64,000 bases of DNA from Chitinophaga sp. sic0106. GTDB lineage: Bacteria > Bacteroidota > Bacteroidia > Chitinophagales > Chitinophagaceae. The notes below the pieces were generated by a model. The model was not told the origin of the DNA, ran no database searches, and worked only from the letters and a program-made list of their open reading frames with translations. Below are positions 60,662 through 64,000 of this stretch, one piece after another. The translations under genes and the position numbers were made by a program. How positions within the stretch are numbered: the first letter of the stretch is position 1; every line of letters begins with the position of its first letter. The DNA lies in contig NZ_JAHUWJ010000003.1 of the NCBI RefSeq assembly GCF_019219075.1, positions 62,001-126,000 of the forward strand, in the 5' to 3' direction.

Positions 60662-63600
60662 CTACAGCGACTTCACGCGGATATTGCGGAAACGCACCAC
60701 ATCCCCATGTCCGAGGAAACCGATATGACCGGTTTCATTTTTCAGACCAGGATGCTCCTTATGATCCAAGGTGCCGTTGGCACTGGCAGCAGCGATATCA
60801 CCATCCAGAATGGTTTCACCGTTGAGGATGACTTTCACTTTATTGCCTTTCACTACTACCTCTTCATAGTTCCACTCTCCTACTGGTTTGAGGAAGCCAC
60901 GTTTGGCAGGGATCACACCATACACGGAGCCATGGTACTGATATTCGTGCAGGTTTTTGTACATATCTGCTTCGTTGTCGATGATCTGCAATTCCATGCC
61001 TTTATAAGCGGCATCACCGGAAAGCGGTGCGCGGATACCCAGGCCGTTATTAGCACCAGGCGTGAGCTGAAATTCGAAACGGTAGATAAAATCTTTGAAT
61101 TCTTCTTTGGTAAACAGGTTACCGGAACCACCTCTTTTGGGGTAGATGACCAGGTCACCGTCTTCCATAACGTAGCTGGTGGTGTTGCCTGTCCATGCAT
61201 GCATATTGGTACCATCAAACAGTACTTTATACCCGGCCTTTTTTTCCTCATCGCTTAATACGTAAGGTTTAGGGCGTGGCAATTCCTTGATATAAAGATC
61301 ACGGTAGGCAACATAAGTACCGTGTGCCTGGAGTTCAATCTGCTCTTCCGGGAAGATAGGCAGGCCTTTATCCCAGTAGTTTTCCATGATGGTATTGTTG
61401 GTGACCAGTTGTCCGTTGAGGTAAACCGTAACGCGGTCGCCTTTCATGATGATGTGGAAGTGATTCCATTCACCGATGGCGTTATCTGCCAGCGTTAGTG
61501 GCTTGCTTACATTCGACTGGTTGTTATAGAGGCCACCGGAGCCTACTTCAGCCCCTACATCTGTACGGGACGTATCCCAGATCTGTACCTGTGGCGTACC
61601 ACGGAGATAGATACCGGCGTCACCTTTAGCGGTGATTTTCCAATCTACCAGCATTTCGAAGTCGCCATATTTTCTGGTGGTGCAGAGGTTATCCCCTTCG
61701 CCGTTGAAAACGAGGAGGCCATCTTTTACGGACCAGCCTTTATTCATTTTCTCGTTGGCTTTTGTTTGGGCAGACTTCAGTGCTTTTTCGGTCATTTTCC
61801 CGCGTGCTACCGGGTTTTCAACGAGGCCTTTCCAGCCGTTGAGGTCAGTGCCATTGAAGATGGACACAAAGCCTTCGCCTGCGGGCATTTCGTTGAGGTA
61901 TTTGCGGATAGACTGGCGTTGGTAGTCGGCATCGCCACCTTTGAGTTGAGCGCTTGCTTTTTCGAGGAGTGTTTTAACTACCGGGCCGGCATAAGATTTA
62001 TCGGCCAGGGCAATATCCATTACGGCATCAGCAGCGGCGGCGCCCAAGTTAGGCGATTCCAGGTAGCGGCCAGCCAGCAGCAGGGCGTTATAGGATTTGC
62101 ATTTATTGAGTACCTGTAAAGCTTTGAGTTGTACTTTTTCGCTGGAGGTGATGTCCAGTGCATTGCGCACCATCAATACCTTTTGATCGGCAGGTATTGT
62201 TTTGGCAGATGCCAGTCCTACATAGCCCAGCAGCGCTTGTTCCTGGTATACCACAAAGTCTTTGTTACCTGCGATGCGCAGGAGCGGCAGCGCGGCATCC
62301 GCATTGGACCAGTCGGCCAGTGCGCGGATGGCAGCATCTTTCGTAGTGGCGTCACCGTTATTAAAGGCATCTACCACCGCTTCCAGTGCATCTTTAGAAC
62401 CGATACCTGCCAGTACGCCCAGGTAGCGGGATTTGCTGGCTGCCGGTGCGGCCTGCATAAACTGCTTTGCCTGCTCCGGAGAGATGGCTGCGTTAATCAG
62501 CGCCTGTTGTGCAGCAGTAGTTTCCAGGCTGTTGGTAGCATTGTTGAGCAGGGTAACCAGTACGGGTACACTCTTCTGATCAGCGATGGCTGGCAATGCT
62601 TTATAGGCAGCCGTGCGCAGGTTTGCGTCGGTACCGGAGGCAGCGTCGGTGATGAGTTTACCCTCGTCTGCCGCTTTTCGTGCAGCCAGTACCGTTATAG
62701 CGGCTGATTTAGCAGCCGGGGTAAGCGTAGGGAATGCGGTGGCAACAGCTGTTACCACTTCCCCACCTGGCATAATGAGCAGTGCATTTTCCACGGCTTC
62801 CACTGTGGCAGGGTTGCTGGAATTAAAGGTATTGATTAATACAGGGAGATGTTTAGTGCCGCCGATGCGACCTGCTGCGTCAATAGCGGCAACGCTGATC
62901 TGCGGGTCCTGGCTGGAAATCAGCTCAGTGATGGCTGGCAGGGCGTATTCGGCTTTGTTATCGGCGAAAATGCGGATAGCGGCAGCCTTGGTAGCGTTAT
63001 CTGCCGTGCGGAACTGTTTTAACACCATTGCCTGCTGGGCGGTGGTGAGGGTGGCGCTGTTGGCGCCGATCAGTTTCCAGGCAGCATCTCTTACGCGGGG
63101 ACGCGGATCGCTGGCGGCGGTGAGCCAGGTACTCAGCGCTTTAGCCCCGTCGTTGGCACTGATGATGTGCAGGGCTGCCACGTAAGCATTTTCCTGCGGC
63201 ACTCCTTTGGTAACCGGCAGCAGAGCGGCGGCCAGGCTAGTAGCGAGTTTTTTATCGCTCAGTGCAGCGAGGTAAGTAAGATACGATGCGGTGGCGTTCG
63301 TACGGTCGTAACCGTAGGCCGCTTTAGCAGCGTTGGCTTTGAGTGTGCTGGCGGCGGCAGGATCGGCGATATGTGCCAGTGCGTAGTTCGAGACTTTGGC
63401 AAGATCCGCATTGTTGCCGGCGGCGAGCTTCATGATGGCTGCATTGGCTGCAGCGGCCTTGGCATCTCCCAAAGCCTGTACCAGGGTAATCTGGCGATTA
63501 CCTGTGGCGGTAGCCAGGGCAGCAACGAGTGCCTGTTTACTTTCCGGTGTATTAATTTTCACGAGTGCGCGGGCGGCAGGATCGCAGAGGCGTTCATCTG

Positions 63601-64000
63601 CCAGCAGCGGCGTGAGTGTGGCTACGGACGGGTTACCGGCCAGCGTTTGCACCTGGCGTACCAGGAAGGCTTTTACTTCCGGGTTGGTAGCTTTGGCAGC
63701 AGCTTTGGAATAAGCCTGTACGGCGGTGGCGCGATTACTTTCCTGACCCGGTGCGGTCACATAAAATGCGTAGCCGGCGAGGGCGTATTCCATTTTAGTG
63801 TTGTCGCCTTTTCCCGGGGCCGACAGCAGATCAGCCATCTGGCCGATGCCGGTAGCACCAAGGGAGGATATTTCCAGGAAGTACTTATTCTGTTCGGCCC
63901 TGTTGCTGGCCGGGAAACGGGCCAGTACATCGGCCACTTTGGTATGCAGTGCGCGCTGGTCCGGGGCTGGCTGAGCAAAGGCGCCCACTCCGAGGAACAA
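60662..64000 (-). CDS. secreted HEAT-repeat protein with two DUF1080 domains (5' end off window)
   Basis: About 1112 residues visible; the true start lies just beyond the right edge, since residues at the edge (FLGVGAFAQPAPDQ) are the end of a signal peptide. Residues about 20-690 are Ala-rich helical HEAT-type repeats (for example AVLAARKAADEGKLITDAA and ALVKINTPESKQALVAAL). Two DUF1080 (3-keto-disaccharide hydrolase-like, concanavalin-like) domains follow: FVSIFNGTDLNGWKG (about 713-890) and YKVLFDGTNMHAWTG (about 922-1110), the second with GFLGHGDVVRFRNIRVKSL at the C-terminus. A periplasmic or outer-membrane-associated role in sugar processing is suggested by the domains. The window edge has no stop or frameshift, so the gene looks intact. 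Confidence 0.9.
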   Translation of the reverse strand: MFLGVGAFAQPAPDQRALHTKVADVLARFPASNRAEQNKYFLEISSLGATGIGQMADLLSAPGKGDNTKMEYALAGYAFYVTAPGQESNRATAVQAYSKAAAKATNPEVKAFLVRQVQTLAGNPSVATLTPLLADERLCDPAARALVKINTPESKQALVAALATATGNRQITLVQALGDAKAAAANAAIMKLAAGNNADLAKVSNYALAHIADPAAASTLKANAAKAAYGYDRTNATASYLTYLAALSDKKLATSLAAALLPVTKGVPQENAYVAALHIISANDGAKALSTWLTAASDPRPRVRDAAWKLIGANSATLTTAQQAMVLKQFRTADNATKAAAIRIFADNKAEYALPAITELISSQDPQISVAAIDAAGRIGGTKHLPVLINTFNSSNPATVEAVENALLIMPGGEVVTAVATAFPTLTPAAKSAAITVLAARKAADEGKLITDAASGTDANLRTAAYKALPAIADQKSVPVLVTLLNNATNSLETTAAQQALINAAISPEQAKQFMQAAPAASKSRYLGVLAGIGSKDALEAVVDAFNNGDATTKDAAIRALADWSNADAALPLLRIAGNKDFVVYQEQALLGYVGLASAKTIPADQKVLMVRNALDITSSEKVQLKALQVLNKCKSYNALLLAGRYLESPNLGAAAADAVMDIALADKSYAGPVVKTLLEKASAQLKGGDADYQRQSIRKYLNEMPAGEGFVSIFNGTDLNGWKGLVENPVARGKMTEKALKSAQTKANEKMNKGWSVKDGLLVFNGEGDNLCTTRKYGDFEMLVDWKITAKGDAGIYLRGTPQVQIWDTSRTDVGAEVGSGGLYNNQSNVSKPLTLADNAIGEWNHFHIIMKGDRVTVYLNGQLVTNNTIMENYWDKGLPIFPEEQIELQAHGTYVAYRDLYIKELPRPKPYVLSDEEKKAGYKVLFDGTNMHAWTGNTTSYVMEDGDLVIYPKRGGSGNLFTKEEFKDFIYRFEFQLTPGANNGLGIRAPLSGDAAYKGMELQIIDNEADMYKNLHEYQYHGSVYGVIPAKRGFLKPVGEWNYEEVVVKGNKVKVILNGETILDGDIAAASANGTLDHKEHPGLKNETGHIGFLGHGDVVRFRNIRVKSL

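Overview
This window reads as chromosomal DNA of a member of the Bacteroidota, most likely Chitinophagaceae and close to Chitinophaga. The evidence is a type IX secretion (type B) C-terminal sorting domain, bacillithiol synthase BshC, -7 promoter elements of the form TAnnTTTG, DUF1080/HEAT proteins, a bacterial class I terpene synthase and a Wzc/Wza-type exopolysaccharide locus. No tRNA, rRNA, CRISPR array, insertion sequence or prophage was recognised. Coding density is high, and several starts are GTG or TTG.

Layout. 1-2183: 5' two thirds of smc (minus), divergent from a FUSC/YccS-like membrane protein. 5013-9942: a short UvrA paralogue, a small outer-membrane beta-barrel protein and bshC (all minus). 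10139-14345: a glgA-glgC-GH130 run (minus), divergent from a DUF72 gene. 15433-18357: a large FAD/Fe-S dehydrogenase (plus), closed by a bidirectional double-hairpin terminator. 18433-24909: a minus-strand operon tolC-like / membrane fusion lipoprotein / RND pump / methyltransferase. 25065-26840: a TMEM175-type channel and a DUF2157-like membrane protein (plus). 26863-26981: a nested inverted-repeat element. 27005-28855: a terpene synthase and isopentenyl-diphosphate isomerase (minus). 29087-30363: free methionine sulfoxide reductase and a CpsB-like PHP phosphatase (plus).

30347-49923 is a continuous 16-gene minus-strand exopolysaccharide locus. In transcription order it encodes a PglF/WbpM-like dehydratase, Wza, Wzc kinase, WbpO-like dehydrogenase, WbpP-like epimerase, Wzx flippase, an ATP-grasp ligase, Wzy polymerase, two GT4 transferases, a beta-helix protein, a third GT4, a reductase/epimerase, a polytopic priming transferase, a PglD-like acyltransferase and a T9SS-exported protein. 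It predicts a Wzy-dependent polymer with a GalNAcA-type residue (WbpP + WbpO), a 6-deoxy-HexNAc initiating sugar (PglF/WbpM-like + SDR + PNPT) and possibly a ligase-added substituent.

50422-53100 is a lutABC lactate-utilisation operon (minus). It is followed by a Pif1-like helicase, a cold-shock protein, an MHS-family transporter, rpiA, an M28 peptidase, an MtfA-like zinc peptidase and, at the right edge, a nearly complete secreted HEAT-repeat protein with two DUF1080 domains.

Most genes are recognisable families. The least explained parts are the ATP-grasp enzyme and beta-helix protein inside the polysaccharide locus, the terpene synthase-Idi neighbourhood, the GH130 enzyme in a glycogen operon, the nested inverted repeats, and four genes whose putative -7 elements lie so close to the start codon that their mRNAs are probably leaderless.
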